The translations under genes were made by a program, and so were the position numbers. Of a stretch of DNA of 64,000 nt, positions 27,869 to 37,268 are shown in pieces. Under the pieces are notes generated by a model, which saw only the letters and a program-made list of their open reading frames with translations, ran no database searches and had not been told where the DNA came from. The DNA is from Sinorhizobium sojae CCBAU 05684. Lineage in GTDB: Bacteria > Pseudomonadota > Alphaproteobacteria > Rhizobiales > Rhizobiaceae. The stretch is from the NCBI RefSeq assembly GCF_002288525.1, contig NZ_CP023067.1, forward strand, positions 186,001-250,000. The letters run 5' to 3'. Position 1 is the first letter of the stretch, and each line of letters begins with the position of its first letter.

Positions 27869-28081
27869 ATGCAAAAAGATGACGACAAGGAGCGCGCACC
27901 GGGCTCAGGAAGCGGTGCGCAGGCGCCAGCGAGCGGGGCGGAGGTGCGGCGCCAGCGGCTGGCGAAGAACTTGCGCGACAATCTCCAGCGCCGCAAGCAG
28001 CAGGCACGCGCGCGTCGGGCCGGAGCGGCCGACGAGACAACGGGACTGCCTGCCGCAAAATCGGACGAATCGGAAGATTAG
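27869..28081 (+). CDS. Small charged protein upstream of murA, 70 aa
   Basis: Starts MQKDDDKERAP and contains a strongly basic helix (RRQRLAKNLRDNLQRRKQQA), ending with an acidic tail (SDESED). This composition suggests nucleic-acid or protein binding, which is inference. Small proteins of this kind precede murA in related rhizobia as far as I recall. A hairpin follows the stop. The ribosome-binding site is weak. Confidence 0.6.
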   Translation: MQKDDDKERAPGSGSGAQAPASGAEVRRQRLAKNLRDNLQRRKQQARARRAGAADETTGLPAAKSDESED

Positions 28082-28098
28082 GGTCCCTTTCTTGTAGG

Positions 28099-28122
28099 GA
28101 ATGGCGCAAATTTTGCGCATTC
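28099..28122 (+). terminator. Hairpin after the 70-aa gene
   Basis: GAATG-G-CGCAAA pairs with TTTGCGCATTC, with one bulged G and a tight loop, 17 bp after the stop. It has no long T tract but is likely to end or stabilise the transcript before murA. Confidence 0.45.
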
Positions 28123-28143
28123 TCGCGGCTTTGGGCATTCAAC

Positions 28144-28172
28144 TTGCATTTCAAGGCACTTCTATTTTTATG
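28144..28172 (+). promoter_or_regulatory. murA: Candidate murA promoter
   Basis: TTGCAT (28144-28149), a 17-bp spacer and TTTATG (28167-28172), 77 bp before the murA ATG. This is motif reading only. Confidence 0.35.
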
Positions 28173-28248
28173 GCATCTCTACTAAGAGACGCGCTTTAGC
28201 AACACTGGAATTTTTGGAAAGGCGGGCGGCGCCCGTGCAAGAGGTCTC

Positions 28249-29541
28249 ATGGATCGCATCAGGATTGTAGGCGGAAATGAACTTCACGGGGTCATCCCCA
28301 TTTCCGGCGCGAAGAACGCCGCTTTGCCGCTGATGATCGCGTCGCTCTTGACCGATGATACGCTGACCTTGGAGAACGTGCCGCACCTCGCCGACGTCGA
28401 GCAGCTGATCCGCATCCTCGGCAATCATGGCGCCGACATCTCCGTCAACGGCCGGCGTGAGCGTCAGGGCGAGAGCTATGCCCGCACGATCCATTTCACC
28501 AGCCGCAACATCGTATCGACCACGGCGCCCTATGAGCTGGTCTCGAAGATGCGCGCGAGCTTCTGGGTCATCGGTCCGCTGCTTGCCCGCGAAGGCAAGG
28601 CGCGCGTCTCGCTGCCGGGCGGCTGCGCCATCGGCACCCGGCCGGTGGATCTCTTTATCGAAGGTCTGACGGCGCTCGGAGCCGAGATCGAGATCGATGG
28701 CGGCTACGTCAACGCCAAGGCGCCGGAAGGCGGGCTTGTCGGCGGCCGCTATGTCTTCCCGAAAATTTCCGTCGGCGCGACGCATGTGCTGATGATGGCG
28801 GCGACCCTTGCCAACGGCACGACCGTGATCGGCAATGCCGCGCGCGAACCGGAGGTGGCCGATCTCGCCCGCTGCCTCAATGCCATGGGGGCAAGGATTT
28901 CCGGCCACGGCACGAGCACGATCACGATCGATGGCGTGCGTTCCCTGTCCGGCGCCCGCCATCGCGTGCTGCCTGACCGAATCGAAACCGGGACCTACGC
29001 CATGGCCGTGGCGATGGCCGGCGGCGACGTCATTCTCGAGGATACGGAGGCAAGCCTCCTCGACACGGCGCTCGAAACGATCCGCCGCGCGGGTGCCGAG
29101 ATCAGCGAGACCAACAACGGCATTCGGATCGTCCGCAACGGCACCGGCATTCGCCCGGTCGACATCGTTACCGATCCCTTCCCGGGCTTTCCGACCGACC
29201 TTCAGGCGCAGTTCATGGGGCTGATGACCAAATCGAGCGGCGTCTCCCACATCACCGAAACGATCTTCGAGAACCGCTTCATGCATGTGCAGGAGCTGGC
29301 GCGCCTGGGTGCCAAGATCTCGCTCTCCGGCCAGACGGCGAAGATCGAGGGGGTCAGTCGGCTCAAGGGGGCGCCGGTTATGGCGACGGACCTGCGTGCC
29401 TCCGTCTCGCTCGTCATTGCCGGACTTGCGGCGGAAGGCGAGACCATGGTCTCGCGCGTCTATCATCTCGATCGCGGTTTCGAGCGGCTCGAGGAAAAAC
29501 TGACGCGCTGCGGCGCCCATGTGGAGCGGGTCAGCGACTGA
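28249..29541 (+). CDS. murA: UDP-N-acetylglucosamine 1-carboxyvinyltransferase
   Basis: First committed step of peptidoglycan precursor synthesis: transfers enolpyruvyl from PEP to UDP-GlcNAc in the cytoplasm; target of fosfomycin. The 430-aa protein shows K22 in [11 protein letters not shown], the PEP-attacking C126 in [15 protein letters not shown], and the C-terminal [12 protein letters not shown] block. Having Cys rather than Asp at 126 predicts fosfomycin sensitivity at the target. It is followed by a perfect 10-bp-arm hairpin, so it is probably transcribed alone. Confidence 0.97.
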   Translation: MDRIRIVGGNELHGVIPISGAKNAALPLMIASLLTDDTLTLENVPHLADVEQLIRILGNHGADISVNGRRERQGESYARTIHFTSRNIVSTTAPYELVSKMRASFWVIGPLLAREGKARVSLPGGCAIGTRPVDLFIEGLTALGAEIEIDGGYVNAKAPEGGLVGGRYVFPKISVGATHVLMMAATLANGTTVIGNAAREPEVADLARCLNAMGARISGHGTSTITIDGVRSLSGARHRVLPDRIETGTYAMAVAMAGGDVILEDTEASLLDTALETIRRAGAEISETNNGIRIVRNGTGIRPVDIVTDPFPGFPTDLQAQFMGLMTKSSGVSHITETIFENRFMHVQELARLGAKISLSGQTAKIEGVSRLKGAPVMATDLRASVSLVIAGLAAEGETMVSRVYHLDRGFERLEEKLTRCGAHVERVSD

Positions 29542-29555
29542 TTTCCAGCTCCGCA

Positions 29556-29578
29556 CCCGAAACCGTTGCGGTTTCGGG
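29556..29578 (+). terminator. Hairpin after murA
   Basis: CCCGAAACCG, loop TTG, CGGTTTCGGG: a perfect 10-bp stem 14 bp past the murA stop, without a strong T run. Confidence 0.6.
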
Positions 29579-29619
29579 CCCGACGTCCTATGTCCTTGGC
29601 GATTGCGGCGCAAAAGACG

Positions 29620-29716
29620 CTACAGCGCCGCGCGTCTCATCCGACGCGGAAGGTCGCTGTAGCCCTTTGAATAGCTGTTTGTCCTTGTCCCTAACCGAAG
29701 GTCGGAGACAGGCAGC
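29620..29716. repeat. RIME1-like element upstream of the DUF2948 gene
   Basis: CTACAGCGCCGCGCGTCT .. AGGTCGCTGTAG is the palindromic body. The diverged tail TTTGAATAGCTGTTTG .. CTAACCGAAGGTCGGAGAC ends about 25 bp before the next gene's start. Confidence 0.8.
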
Positions 29717-29741
29717 AGGCGAAGACACAGGGATGGGTGGC

Positions 29742-30182
29742 ATGGATGCTTTGAAACTGCTGGCGCTCGACGAGGAGGACCTGGGCGTCGTTTCCGCGCA
29801 TGTGCAGGATGCAGTCTTCAAGGTGGCCGGGACGCACTTCGACCTGCGCCGCGGCCAGTTCTCCCTGGTGATCAATCGTTTCGTCTGGGAAACGGCGGGG
29901 GGCAGGCGCCGCAGCTTCGAGCGGCGCAGGTCCGTCCTGCTTTTCAAGCGCGTTACCGCCGTTCGGTCGCTGGGCTTCGATCGCAACGACGCGGAAACGG
30001 TTCTCGACCTTCTCGCCCTGCGCTTCGCCCAAGAGGGGGACGGGCCGGAAGGAACGATCGAATTCGTACTCGCCGGCGCCGCTTCGATCGCGCTTGATGT
30101 CGAATGCATCGAGGTGCAGCTCGCCGATACCGGCGGCGCCTGGGCAACGGCATTCAAGCCGCGCCATCCCGAGGGCGTCTGA
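29742..30182 (+). CDS. DUF2948-family protein
   Basis: Conserved alphaproteobacterial protein of unknown function, 146 aa, beginning MDALKLLALDEEDLGVVSAH. It has a conserved RFVWE motif near residue 45 and a basic RRRSFERRRSVL stretch. It sits between murA and hisD, the place this family usually occupies in Rhizobiales. ATG 29742 follows GGGTGG; ATG 29733 is an alternative start. It ends 34 bp before hisD and is probably co-transcribed with it. Confidence 0.8.
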   Translation: MDALKLLALDEEDLGVVSAHVQDAVFKVAGTHFDLRRGQFSLVINRFVWETAGGRRRSFERRRSVLLFKRVTAVRSLGFDRNDAETVLDLLALRFAQEGDGPEGTIEFVLAGAASIALDVECIEVQLADTGGAWATAFKPRHPEGV

Positions 30183-30216
30183 GCGCACCGCAGCCATCAT
30201 TAAGAGGATCAACGCA

Positions 30217-31521
30217 TTGGCAATCAGGCTGAACTATCTCGATGTGAGCTTCGAGCGCGAATTCGCCGCCTTTCTTACGACGAAGCGGGAGGTCTCGGAG
30301 GACGTCAACGCCGCCGTGCGTACCATCATCGATGACGTCCGGGTGCGGGGCGACGCGGCGCTTGCCGACTATTCCGCCCGCTTCGACGGCCTCGACTTTG
30401 CGACGACCGGCATGGCGGTCACCGCGGCCGAGATCGATGCGGCGGTCGAGGCGGTCGCGCCGGAGGTGCTCGGCGCGCTGAAAGTCGCCGCGACCCGGAT
30501 CGAGGCGCATCACCGCCGGCAATTGCCGAAGGATGACATCTATGAGGATGCGCTGGGCGTCGGCCTCGGCTCGCGCTGGACGGCGATCGATGCGGTCGGC
30601 CTCTATGTTCCGGGCGGCACGGCGAGCTATCCGAGCTCAGTGCTGATGAACGCGCTGCCGGCCAGGGTCGCCGGCGTGCCACGCATCGTCATGGTCGTGC
30701 CTGCAAGCGGCGGCGCGGTCAACCCGGCGGTCCTCGCTGCCGCGCGGCTGGCCGGCGTCGAGGAAATCTACCGCATCGGTGGCGCTCAGGCTGTCGCGGC
30801 ACTTGCCTACGGCACCGAGACGATCGCCCCGGTGGCGAAGATCGTCGGGCCGGGCAATGCCTATGTCGCGGCGGCGAAGCGCCAGGTTTTCGGAACGGTC
30901 GGCATCGATATGATCGCCGGTCCTTCGGAAGTGCTGGTGATTGCCGACGGCGACAACGACCCGGATTGGATTGCCGCCGACCTTCTTGCCCAGGCCGAGC
31001 ATGATGTCGGCGCGCAGGCGATCCTGATCACCGACGATGCGGCCCTCGGGGATGCGGTCGAAAAGGCTGTCGAACGGCAGTTGAAGACCTTGCCGCGCGC
31101 CGATACGGCGACGGCGAGCTGGCGCGATTTCGGCGCCGTCATCCTGGTGCCGGACCTCAACGAGGCGGTGCCGCTTGCCAACCGCATTGCAGCCGAACAT
31201 CTCGAACTGGCAATCGCCGATCCGGATGCGATGGTGCCGAAGATCCGCAATGCCGGCGCGATTTTCATCGGCCGCCACACGCCGGAAGTTATCGGCGACT
31301 ATGTCGGCGGCTCCAATCACGTGCTTCCGACGGCGCGCTCCGCCCGCTTCTCCTCCGGCCTTGGCGTCCTCGACTATATGAAGCGGACCTCGATCCTGCG
31401 GCTTGGCCCCGATCAGTTGCGCAACCTCGGCCCCGCGGCGATCGCACTTGCGAAATCCGAAGGGCTCGAGGCCCACGCCCGCTCGGTCGCCATCCGCCTC
31501 AATCTCGGGGGCGAGGGATGA
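30217..31521 (+). CDS. hisD: Histidinol dehydrogenase
   Basis: Catalyses the last two steps of histidine synthesis, histidinol to histidine with two NAD. The product is 434 aa from TTG 30217, with AGAGGA 8 nt upstream; the much longer in-frame ATG at 30094 lies inside the preceding gene and is rejected. Family motifs seen are [48 protein letters not shown] and the zinc/catalytic AAEHLEL region, then [21 protein letters not shown] (here [10 protein letters not shown]). Its stop overlaps the next start (ATGA). Confidence 0.96.
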   Translation: MAIRLNYLDVSFEREFAAFLTTKREVSEDVNAAVRTIIDDVRVRGDAALADYSARFDGLDFATTGMAVTAAEIDAAVEAVAPEVLGALKVAATRIEAHHRRQLPKDDIYEDALGVGLGSRWTAIDAVGLYVPGGTASYPSSVLMNALPARVAGVPRIVMVVPASGGAVNPAVLAAARLAGVEEIYRIGGAQAVAALAYGTETIAPVAKIVGPGNAYVAAAKRQVFGTVGIDMIAGPSEVLVIADGDNDPDWIAADLLAQAEHDVGAQAILITDDAALGDAVEKAVERQLKTLPRADTATASWRDFGAVILVPDLNEAVPLANRIAAEHLELAIADPDAMVPKIRNAGAIFIGRHTPEVIGDYVGGSNHVLPTARSARFSSGLGVLDYMKRTSILRLGPDQLRNLGPAAIALAKSEGLEAHARSVAIRLNLGGEG

Positions 31522-31994
31522 GGGCCGATCGCAACCTGCGCCTTTGCGACATCGTTCTGGACGAGACGATCGGACGCTCCACGCCGGACGTGGAGCACGA
31601 GCGTGCGGTTGCGATCTTCGATCTGCTAGAGGAAAATCTGTTCGAACCTCTCGGCCATCCCGGCGGCCCCTATCGGCTCAATCTGTCGCTGGTGGACTCG
31701 AAGCTGGTCTTCGCCATCTCGACCGATGGCGGTGAGCCGGTCGCCACCCATATTCTGTCGCTCACGCCCTTTCGGCGGATCGTGAAGGACTACTTCATGA
31801 TCTGCGAAAGCTATTACGAGGCGATCCGTTCGGCGACGCCGAGCCATATCGAAGCGATCGATATGGGGCGGCGCGGCATTCACAACGAGGGTTCGCAGAC
31901 GCTGATGGATCGGCTGTCGGGGAAGATCCGGCTGGATTTCGACACGGCGCGTCGGCTCTTCACGCTCGTCTGTGTGCTCTATTGGCGCGGCTAG
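31518..31994 (+). CDS. UPF0262-family protein
   Basis: Conserved protein of unknown function, 158 aa, matching the UPF0262 family found with hisD in Rhizobiales. Recognisable are [20 protein letters not shown] near the start and [24 protein letters not shown] text (here [20 protein letters not shown]). No membrane segment or signal. The ATG overlaps the hisD stop by 4 bp, so it is translationally coupled to hisD. No reaction can be proposed. Confidence 0.9.
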   Translation: MRADRNLRLCDIVLDETIGRSTPDVEHERAVAIFDLLEENLFEPLGHPGGPYRLNLSLVDSKLVFAISTDGGEPVATHILSLTPFRRIVKDYFMICESYYEAIRSATPSHIEAIDMGRRGIHNEGSQTLMDRLSGKIRLDFDTARRLFTLVCVLYWRG

Positions 31995-32004
31995 AGGGGC
32001 GGAC

Positions 32005-32472
32005 ATGAGTGGGACCGTCTTGCCCGATGTAAAGACGCCCCGTTCGATTCTCTTCATGTGCGGCATGAACGCGATTCGCTCGCCCATGGCCGAGGCACTT
32101 GCGAGGGCGGCGCTGCCGAAGGGAACCTATGTGGCTTCCGCGGGCGTGCGCCACGGCGAGCGCGATCCTTTCGTCGACGTCGTCTTGGAAGAGGTGGGAT
32201 TGACGATCGGCCGCCACCAACCACGCACACTCGACGAACTCGAAGACGACTATTTCGACATAATCGTCACGCTGGCGCCGGAGGCCCATCACCTGGCGCT
32301 CGAATTGACGCGCTCGATGGCCGTCGACGTGGTATATTGGCCGACGCCCGATCCGACGGTCGCGACCGGCACGCGCGATCAGATCGTCGGCGCCTATCGG
32401 GCGGTACGCGACCATCTGGCGGGTTTGATCGCCAGCCGGTTGGCCGGTCCAAGCATCCGCAAGGGTGCCTGA
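32005..32472 (+). CDS. Low-molecular-weight phosphotyrosine phosphatase-like protein
   Basis: 155-aa cytosolic protein of the LMW-PTP/arsenate reductase fold. The P-loop is C19-GMNAI-R25-S (CX5RS) and the general-acid Asp lies in YWPTPDPT. Starting ATG 32005 follows AGAGGGGC at 31993-32000. It sits 10 bp after UPF0262 and upstream of infA, a common rhizobial order. It may dephosphorylate tyrosine on proteins; arsenate reduction is less likely because no additional redox cysteine is seen. Confidence 0.85.
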   Translation: MSGTVLPDVKTPRSILFMCGMNAIRSPMAEALARAALPKGTYVASAGVRHGERDPFVDVVLEEVGLTIGRHQPRTLDELEDDYFDIIVTLAPEAHHLALELTRSMAVDVVYWPTPDPTVATGTRDQIVGAYRAVRDHLAGLIASRLAGPSIRKGA

Positions 32473-32618
32473 CCGGCACCGGCGGCGACACGGCAGAATT
32501 GCGGAAAAGCGGCATCAAGGCGGGTTCACAAAGCCGTGGCGATTGTGTAGTTTCCGGCAAAATTTTTCGACGGATGCGTGGCGCATCCGCGAATGAACAC
32601 GAGAAAGAACAACCCTGC

Positions 32619-32837
32619 ATGGCGAAAGAAGAAGTCCTCGAATTTCCGGGCGTGGTCACCGAATTGCTTCCTAACGCGACCTTCCGCGTGAAGCTTGAGA
32701 ACGAGCACGAGATCATCGCCCATACGGCGGGCCGCATGCGCAAGAACCGTATCCGGGTTCTGGCGGGTGACAAGGTGCTCGTCGAGATGACCCCGTACGA
32801 TCTGACGAAGGGTCGCATTACCTACCGCTTCAAGTAA
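32619..32837 (+). CDS. infA: Translation initiation factor IF-1
   Basis: 72-aa S1/OB-fold protein that binds the 30S A site during initiation. The sequence [20 protein letters not shown] and [18 protein letters not shown] is nearly invariant in the family. A 146-bp gap to the upstream phosphatase gene probably contains its own promoter. maf and yacG follow. Confidence 0.98.
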   Translation: MAKEEVLEFPGVVTELLPNATFRVKLENEHEIIAHTAGRMRKNRIRVLAGDKVLVEMTPYDLTKGRITYRFK

Positions 32838-32897
32838 GCCCCCTTTCCAGTAGGATCAGCGCAAGAGCGCCCAACCGGGACTTTACGGTTCGCTTCA

Positions 32898-33518
32898 ATG
32901 ACAGTGACCCAGAAACTGATATTGGCGTCCGGATCGCCGCGCCGTGTCGAGCTTCTGGCGCAGGCCGGAATCGAACCTGCGCGGCTGCTCCCGATGGATC
33001 TGGATGAGACGCCCAAGCGAGCTGAGCATCCGCGCTCGCTGGCGCGCAGGCTGTCCGCCGAGAAAGCCAGGGCGGCCCTCGCGGCAATCAAGGGGGAGGC
33101 GGACTGGCAGGGCAGCTATATTCTGGCGGCCGACACGGTCGTCTGCGTCGGTCGCCGCATCCTGCCCAAACCGGAGCTGGTCAGCGAAGCGTCGAGCGCC
33201 CTCCACCTTCTCTCCGGTCGCAGCCACCGCGTCTATACCGGCATCTGCCTCGTCACGCCGGATCGGACGCTGCGCCAGAAGGTCGTCGACACGAAGGTGC
33301 GGTTCAAGCGCCTATCCGGCCTCGACATCGAGAGCTATCTCGCTTCCGGGCAATGGCGCGGCAAGGCCGGCGGCTACGGCATCCAGGGCATTGCCGGCAG
33401 TTTCGTCGTCAAGCTCGTCGGATCCTATACCAATGTGGTAGGCTTGCCGCTCTACGAGACCGTCAACCTCCTCGTCGGCGAGGGCTACGAGGTCCACAAC
33501 AGCTGGATGGAAAGCTGA
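32898..33518 (+). CDS. maf: Maf-family nucleoside triphosphate pyrophosphatase
   Basis: Hydrolyses non-canonical or methylated nucleoside triphosphates to monophosphates (house-cleaning). The 206-aa chain has the N-terminal [14 protein letters not shown], the metal/catalytic [10 protein letters not shown] and the C-terminal [10 protein letters not shown] motifs, all in family order. It lies 60 bp after infA and 4 bp before yacG. No obvious Shine-Dalgarno is seen ahead of ATG 32898. Confidence 0.95.
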   Translation: MTVTQKLILASGSPRRVELLAQAGIEPARLLPMDLDETPKRAEHPRSLARRLSAEKARAALAAIKGEADWQGSYILAADTVVCVGRRILPKPELVSEASSALHLLSGRSHRVYTGICLVTPDRTLRQKVVDTKVRFKRLSGLDIESYLASGQWRGKAGGYGIQGIAGSFVVKLVGSYTNVVGLPLYETVNLLVGEGYEVHNSWMES

Positions 33519-33522
33519 GCAA

Positions 33523-33735
33523 GTGAGCGGCGGAGGCAAGAGGAACGGCTCGAACGTCGAGCCCCTGCGCGCACCGCGTCCCTGCCCGGAATGCGGCCGT
33601 TCGTCGGCGCGTGAGCACTATCCCTTCTGCTCGGTACGCTGTCGCAACATAGACCTCAACCGCTGGCTTTCCGGCTCCTACGCGATTCCTGTCGCCGACG
33701 ACGAGTCGAAGGCCGACGACGGCGACGATCGCTAG
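33523..33735 (+). CDS. yacG: Zinc-binding DNA gyrase inhibitor YacG
   Basis: Small zinc-ribbon protein, 70 aa from GTG 33523, which in E. coli binds GyrB and inhibits gyrase. The four zinc ligands are in CPECG and FCSVRC, followed by the family [13 protein letters not shown]. The C-terminus is acidic. The 4-bp spacing from maf implies translational coupling. It ends the run before tRNA-Phe. Confidence 0.93.
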   Translation: MSGGGKRNGSNVEPLRAPRPCPECGRSSAREHYPFCSVRCRNIDLNRWLSGSYAIPVADDESKADDGDDR

Positions 33736-33910
33736 AAGTGCCTGCGCCACCTGAGCGGGCGAGCGGCTCTAAACGTCCACTCCGGAAACCGGCAGGGGCC
33801 CTCCCGGTCGGCCACGGCGGCCGCGGTGACATGCGATCCCTCTGAATCCGTTGTCTTTTCGCGGCTTTTCCACCGCCTGCCAGATTCCTTCAAAAAAGAA
33901 TCATTTGGTG

Positions 33911-33939
33911 CTGGACACCGCCGAACAAGATGTTATAAC
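33911..33939 (+). promoter_or_regulatory. Candidate promoter for tRNA-Phe
   Basis: CTGGAC (33911-33916), a 17-bp spacer and TATAAC (33934-33939), 75 bp before the tRNA. Motif reading only. Confidence 0.4.
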
Positions 33940-34014
33940 CCCGCTCGCTTCCGGCGGCGAACCAAGCGCCCCGGCGGTTTCTTGAGAAGAAGCCGTTGCC
34001 CTCAAAGGCAAAAT

Positions 34015-34090
34015 GCCCGGATAGCTCAGTTGGTAGAGCAGCGGATTGAAAATCCGCGTGTCGGTGGTTCGAATCCGCCTCCGGGCACCA
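34015..34090 (+). tRNA. tRNA-Phe (GAA anticodon)
   Basis: Complete cloverleaf: acceptor GCCCGGA/TCCGGGC, D arm GCTC-AGTTGGTAGA-GAGC-like, anticodon stem CGGAT/ATCCG with GAA, T arm GGTGG-TTCGAAT-CCGCC, discriminator A and encoded CCA. The terminal CCA is the start of a tandem duplication. Confidence 0.97.
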
Positions 34091-34121
34091 TTTTACAAGC
34101 TAATCCATTTTACAAGCTAAT
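34088..34121 (+). repeat. 17-bp tandem duplication at the tRNA-Phe 3' end
   Basis: CCATTTTACAAGCTAAT occurs twice head to tail; the first copy begins with the CCA of the tRNA. The second copy is exact. Slippage or a past integration event could produce it. Confidence 0.75.
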
Positions 34122-34303
34122 CATTGAAATGCGAGCACTGGTCCACCGCCGCTTGGCCGGCGCGAGCTAATCCTCATTGGCAAGGTGACAAGTCAACCGA
34201 CTTGTCGGAGAATACCCAGCATCGATGGGAGGAGCCGGGTCGATCGCCGGCCCGGCATTGATGCCTGCGGCTTCGACTGAAGGCACGGGCAGGGGCGAGA
34301 AGA

Positions 34304-34390
34304 ATGGCCAAGCACATGATGAAGATGCTGATGAGCATCATTGCCGCGCTATCGCTCGGATCTCTTATGGTTCTTGTGGCCGTGCTTTGA
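34304..34390 (+). CDS. Very small hydrophobic peptide, 28 aa
   Basis: MAKHMMKMLMSIIAALSLGS followed by LMVLVAVL: a Met-rich N-terminus and a membrane segment occupying most of the chain. A purine-rich AGGGGCGAGAAGA stretch directly precedes the ATG. No homologue is recognised. Given its length, chance cannot be excluded. Confidence 0.4.
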   Translation: MAKHMMKMLMSIIAALSLGSLMVLVAVL

Positions 34391-34456
34391 AGCGGAACAA
34401 GTGAGCGCCGCAGAATCTACCGCCTGCGCAATGCTGCGCTTTGCGCCGGCGGATGC

Positions 34457-34918
34457 CTATGCCTGCGAAACGTCGATCCATTCCGCGCCGGTCAGTACCG
34501 CCATGCGGTCAGGGCTGATGTGCACCGCCGCGTTCACTGCGCCGGCGGCAGGCACCACGATATCGAATGCTTTCAAGGATTCGTCGCAGTAGACGCTATG
34601 CGGCCGGGCAAGCCCGAAAGGGCAGACGCCGCCGACCGGGTGGCCGGTCTCGGCTTCTACCTCGTCGAGACCGAGCATGCGTGCCTTCGTGCCGAATCGG
34701 GCCTTGTATTTCTTATTGTCGAGGCGTGCATCCCCGCGGGTGACGATCAGGATCACATCATCGCCAACCCGGAGCGCCAGCGTCTTGGCGATCTGCGCCG
34801 GCTCGACGCCGTGGCCCTCGGCTGCGAGCGCCACGGTCGCGGTGCTCTGCTGGAGTTCGATGACGCTGATGTCCGGGGCGTTCATGGAAAAAAATGCTTT
34901 TACCGACTCGAGGCTCAT
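34457..34918 (-). CDS. YbaK/prolyl-tRNA editing-domain protein
   Basis: Freestanding trans-editing protein that probably hydrolyses mischarged aminoacyl-tRNA (Cys-tRNA-Pro in YbaK, or Ala-tRNA-Pro in related ProX). It is 153 aa from ATG 34918. Motifs seen: AAQIAKTL-type EPAQIAKTLALRVGDDVILIVTRGD with the conserved Lys, and the substrate-pocket loop ETGHPVGGVCPFGL. A longer in-frame start at 34990 has Cys/Arg-rich sequence unlike the family and is rejected. It stands alone. Confidence 0.9.
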   Translation of the reverse strand: MSLESVKAFFSMNAPDISVIELQQSTATVALAAEGHGVEPAQIAKTLALRVGDDVILIVTRGDARLDNKKYKARFGTKARMLGLDEVEAETGHPVGGVCPFGLARPHSVYCDESLKAFDIVVPAAGAVNAAVHISPDRMAVLTGAEWIDVSQA

Positions 34919-35002
34919 GACGGACGATCTATGCTGTGATTGGCAATAGGAAAAACGGCGGCAGGAACGGCACGCCGGCAGCGTTTGCAAAAAGCAAATG
35001 TT

Positions 35003-35191
35003 TCAGTCGTCGTTCGACGCGTCAAGCTCTTCCGGGCGCAATCCCTCCTGCTGCTGCGGCAGATAGCCATGGCTCGCAAACCAGTTTTCGAGGATCGTGG
35101 AAATCGCCTGCTCGCGCGTCAGGCTGCCCTGATGATCGTTGATATAGGTCCGAAGTGCGATTTCGATCTTGTCGGCATAGAGGTCGGTCAT
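35003..35191 (-). CDS. Small hypothetical protein, 62 aa
   Basis: ATG 35191 follows GGAGGGAAAG closely. The product begins MTDLYADKIEIALRTYINDH and is helical and acidic, with TREQAISTILENWFASHGYL suggesting an amphipathic helix pair. The composition resembles a ribbon-helix-helix or antitoxin-like small protein, but no partner toxin is next to it. No function can be given. Confidence 0.6.
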   Translation of the reverse strand: MTDLYADKIEIALRTYINDHQGSLTREQAISTILENWFASHGYLPQQQEGLRPEELDASNDD

Positions 35192-35366
35192 CTTTCCCTC
35201 CGCTCATGCGTTGCGGCGGCGATCCGCGCCTAAAGCGCCTTTCATTGGGCCGGCGCGAATCCCTACAGCGTCCGGGTCAGGTGCCGGAGCTCGCTATCGT
35301 TGTCTCTATTCCACTATCTGGTGTCTGGATCGGCCCTATCCAAGGGTTGATGCACGGTATCGCTCG

Positions 35367-35621
35367 TCAGGCCTGTTTCACGATGCGGATCAGCACAAGC
35401 AAGATGATGGCGCCGATCGTCGCATGGATGATCGCGGCAAGAATGCCGGTGCCGAGGGTGACGCCCAGCGCCGGGAACAGGTAGCCGGCGATAAGCGCGC
35501 CAATGATCCCGACGACCATATTGCCGATCAACCCGAAGCCGAAGCCGCTGACGATCAACCCGGCGAGCCAACCCGCAACGGCGCCGACGATCAGAAATAC
35601 CAGAATGCTCTCAATACCCAT
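35367..35621 (-). CDS. GlsB/YeaQ/YmgE-family membrane protein
   Basis: 84-aa, very hydrophobic, glycine-rich protein with three membrane helices, of the transglycosylase-associated GlsB/YeaQ/YmgE family linked to stress response. Family features are ILVFLIVGAVAGWLAGLI and the central GLIGNMVVGIIGALIAGYLF. ATG 35621 follows AAAGGAAC. A RIME element lies upstream at 35761-35853. The exact role of this family is not known. Confidence 0.9.
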   Translation of the reverse strand: MGIESILVFLIVGAVAGWLAGLIVSGFGFGLIGNMVVGIIGALIAGYLFPALGVTLGTGILAAIIHATIGAIILLVLIRIVKQA

Positions 35622-35760
35622 CAATGGTTCCTTTCGATTGTAACCCGACGGAAGGATAGCCCATGATTTCGGATCAGGTAGGGGGCAATTCAATCGCGCG
35701 GCCATTTTTCTGCGCAATCGGGATTGATGGTCGCAGAGCGGCCATGGCCGGGCCGATTTC

Positions 35761-35853
35761 CTACAGCGCCGCGCGTCTTTCAGACGCGCAAAGGTCGCTG
35801 TAGCGCTTTGAATCTGCGCATCGAGCTTTCCGAAAATCGGACCGAGTTTCGGG
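35761..35853. repeat. RIME1-like element, intact palindrome
   Basis: CTACAGCGCCGCGCGTCT .. AGACGCGCAAAGGTCGCTGTAG is an almost perfect dyad, followed by GCGCATCGAGCTTTCCGAAAA and the GAGTTTCGGG arm. It is the inverted counterpart of the copy at 21961-22053. The remainder of the 35622-35964 gap shows only a short AACCCCGGTTCG/CGAACCGGGGTT type hairpin (about 35880-35906), a likely end of rhaI transcription. Confidence 0.85.
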
Positions 35854-35964
35854 CCGATGCGCCAAGCTTCTGCAGACTCACCCCCGGTTCGAGCCGAACC
35901 GGGGTTAGCAAGGCGATCGATGAACGCAGGATGCATGCGCGAATCGCTTGCTCCCGCTGCCGCT

Positions 35965-37257
35965 TCAGACGATGCCGCCGCCCCCGCCGGCGACCGCGGG
36001 GCGCTCCGCCGCCACCTTGGCGCGATAGCCGCTTGCCCGGTACGTCGCAACCGGCGCGATCGCACCGCCCTCTTCGAGGCGGGCCATGGCAAGGATCGGC
36101 TCGACATCGGCCCGGAAGGCCTCCTTCAGGGTTTCCGATGCCATCAGCGCGTCATTGTCCTGCTGATAGGCATCGAGTGCCTTGCGGTCGACGAGAAGAG
36201 CCTGGGCATAGGCGCGGCAAACTTCCATAGCACTCGTCATCAGGCTCTCGATCGGGTCCGTCACATTGTGGCTCTGGTCAAGCATATGTGCCGGGTCGAA
36301 GCCATCGGCGCCGCGAACCTCGGCATCAACGAGCTCGTTGAAGACCAGGAAGAGGCGGTAGGGATCGATCGAGCCGGTGTCGAGATCGTCGTCGCCGTAC
36401 TTCGAATCGTTGAAATGGAAGCCGCCCAGCTTTTTGAACTGGATCAGCCGGGCGACGATCATTTCGATATTGACGTTCGGCGCGTGGTGGCCGAGATCGA
36501 CGAGGCAGAAGGCTTTCGGTCCGAGTTCCCGGGCGATCAGGTAGTTCGTGCCCCAATCCTGCACGACAGTGGAATAGAAGGCCGGCTCGTACATCTTGTG
36601 CTCGGTGAAGACGCGCCAGTCGTCCGGAAGCGCGGCATAGATCGCCTTCATCGAATCGAGATAGCGCTCAAAAGCCCGGGTGAAATTGCTCTGGCCGGGA
36701 AAGTTGGAGCCGTCGCCAATCCAGACCGTCAACGCCTTCGAGCCGAGCGCCCTGCCGATCTCGATACATTCGAGATTGTGCTCGACGGCCTGCCGCCGCG
36801 TGGCAGCGTCAATGTGGGTGAGCGATCCGAACTTGTAGGAATGCGCCTGGCCGGGTGCATCGGAGAAGGTGTTGGAATTCATCGCGTCGAAGCCCAAGCC
36901 GAGCGACGCGCCCTTTTCCTTCAGCGCCGGAAGATCGGCGACCTTATCCCAGGGGATGTGTAGCGACACGGTCGGCGTCGCGCGGGTGAGTTCATGAACG
37001 ACGCCGCAATCTTCGAGTTTGTCGAAGATATTGCGGGGCTCGCCGAGGCCCGGGAAGCGGGCGAAGCGCGTTCCGCCGGTGCCGACGCCCCAGGAGGGCA
37101 CGGCAACGCCATAGGCTGCGACCTTTTTCCGGATCGCATCGATGTCGATGCCTCGGCGCGCGAGCCGATCGCCAAGGCCTTCATAATCGCGCTTCAGTTC
37201 CTCATGCCGCCTTGCGTTCTCGGCCTCGATGAGAGATGTGCTGATCATTACGGTCAT
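35965..37257 (-). CDS. rhaI: L-rhamnose isomerase
   Basis: Interconverts L-rhamnose and L-rhamnulose in the cytoplasm, 430 aa, of the Pseudomonas stutzeri type TIM-barrel family rather than the E. coli RhaA type. Visible are VPSWGVGTGGTRFARFPG, the metal-site regions LTVWIGDGSNFPGQ and FTEHKMYEPAFYST, and CLVDLGHHAPNVNIE then FHFNDSKYGDDDLD. It follows rhaD by 11 bp on the same strand, so they form a rhaDI operon divergent from rhaR. Two start codons (ATG 37257, ATG 37248) are possible. Confidence 0.95.
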   Translation of the reverse strand: MTVMISTSLIEAENARRHEELKRDYEGLGDRLARRGIDIDAIRKKVAAYGVAVPSWGVGTGGTRFARFPGLGEPRNIFDKLEDCGVVHELTRATPTVSLHIPWDKVADLPALKEKGASLGLGFDAMNSNTFSDAPGQAHSYKFGSLTHIDAATRRQAVEHNLECIEIGRALGSKALTVWIGDGSNFPGQSNFTRAFERYLDSMKAIYAALPDDWRVFTEHKMYEPAFYSTVVQDWGTNYLIARELGPKAFCLVDLGHHAPNVNIEMIVARLIQFKKLGGFHFNDSKYGDDDLDTGSIDPYRLFLVFNELVDAEVRGADGFDPAHMLDQSHNVTDPIESLMTSAMEVCRAYAQALLVDRKALDAYQQDNDALMASETLKEAFRADVEPILAMARLEEGGAIAPVATYRASGYRAKVAAERPAVAGGGGGIV

Positions 37258-37268
37258 GGCAGCTTTCC

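Noticed and set aside
28168..29613. 481-codon open frame antisense to murA
   Set aside because: murA is unmistakable on the other strand; the antisense frame has no family features.
34015..35000. Integrated element next to tRNA-Phe
   Set aside because: No integrase, phage gene or composition shift follows the tRNA; the short duplication alone is not enough.
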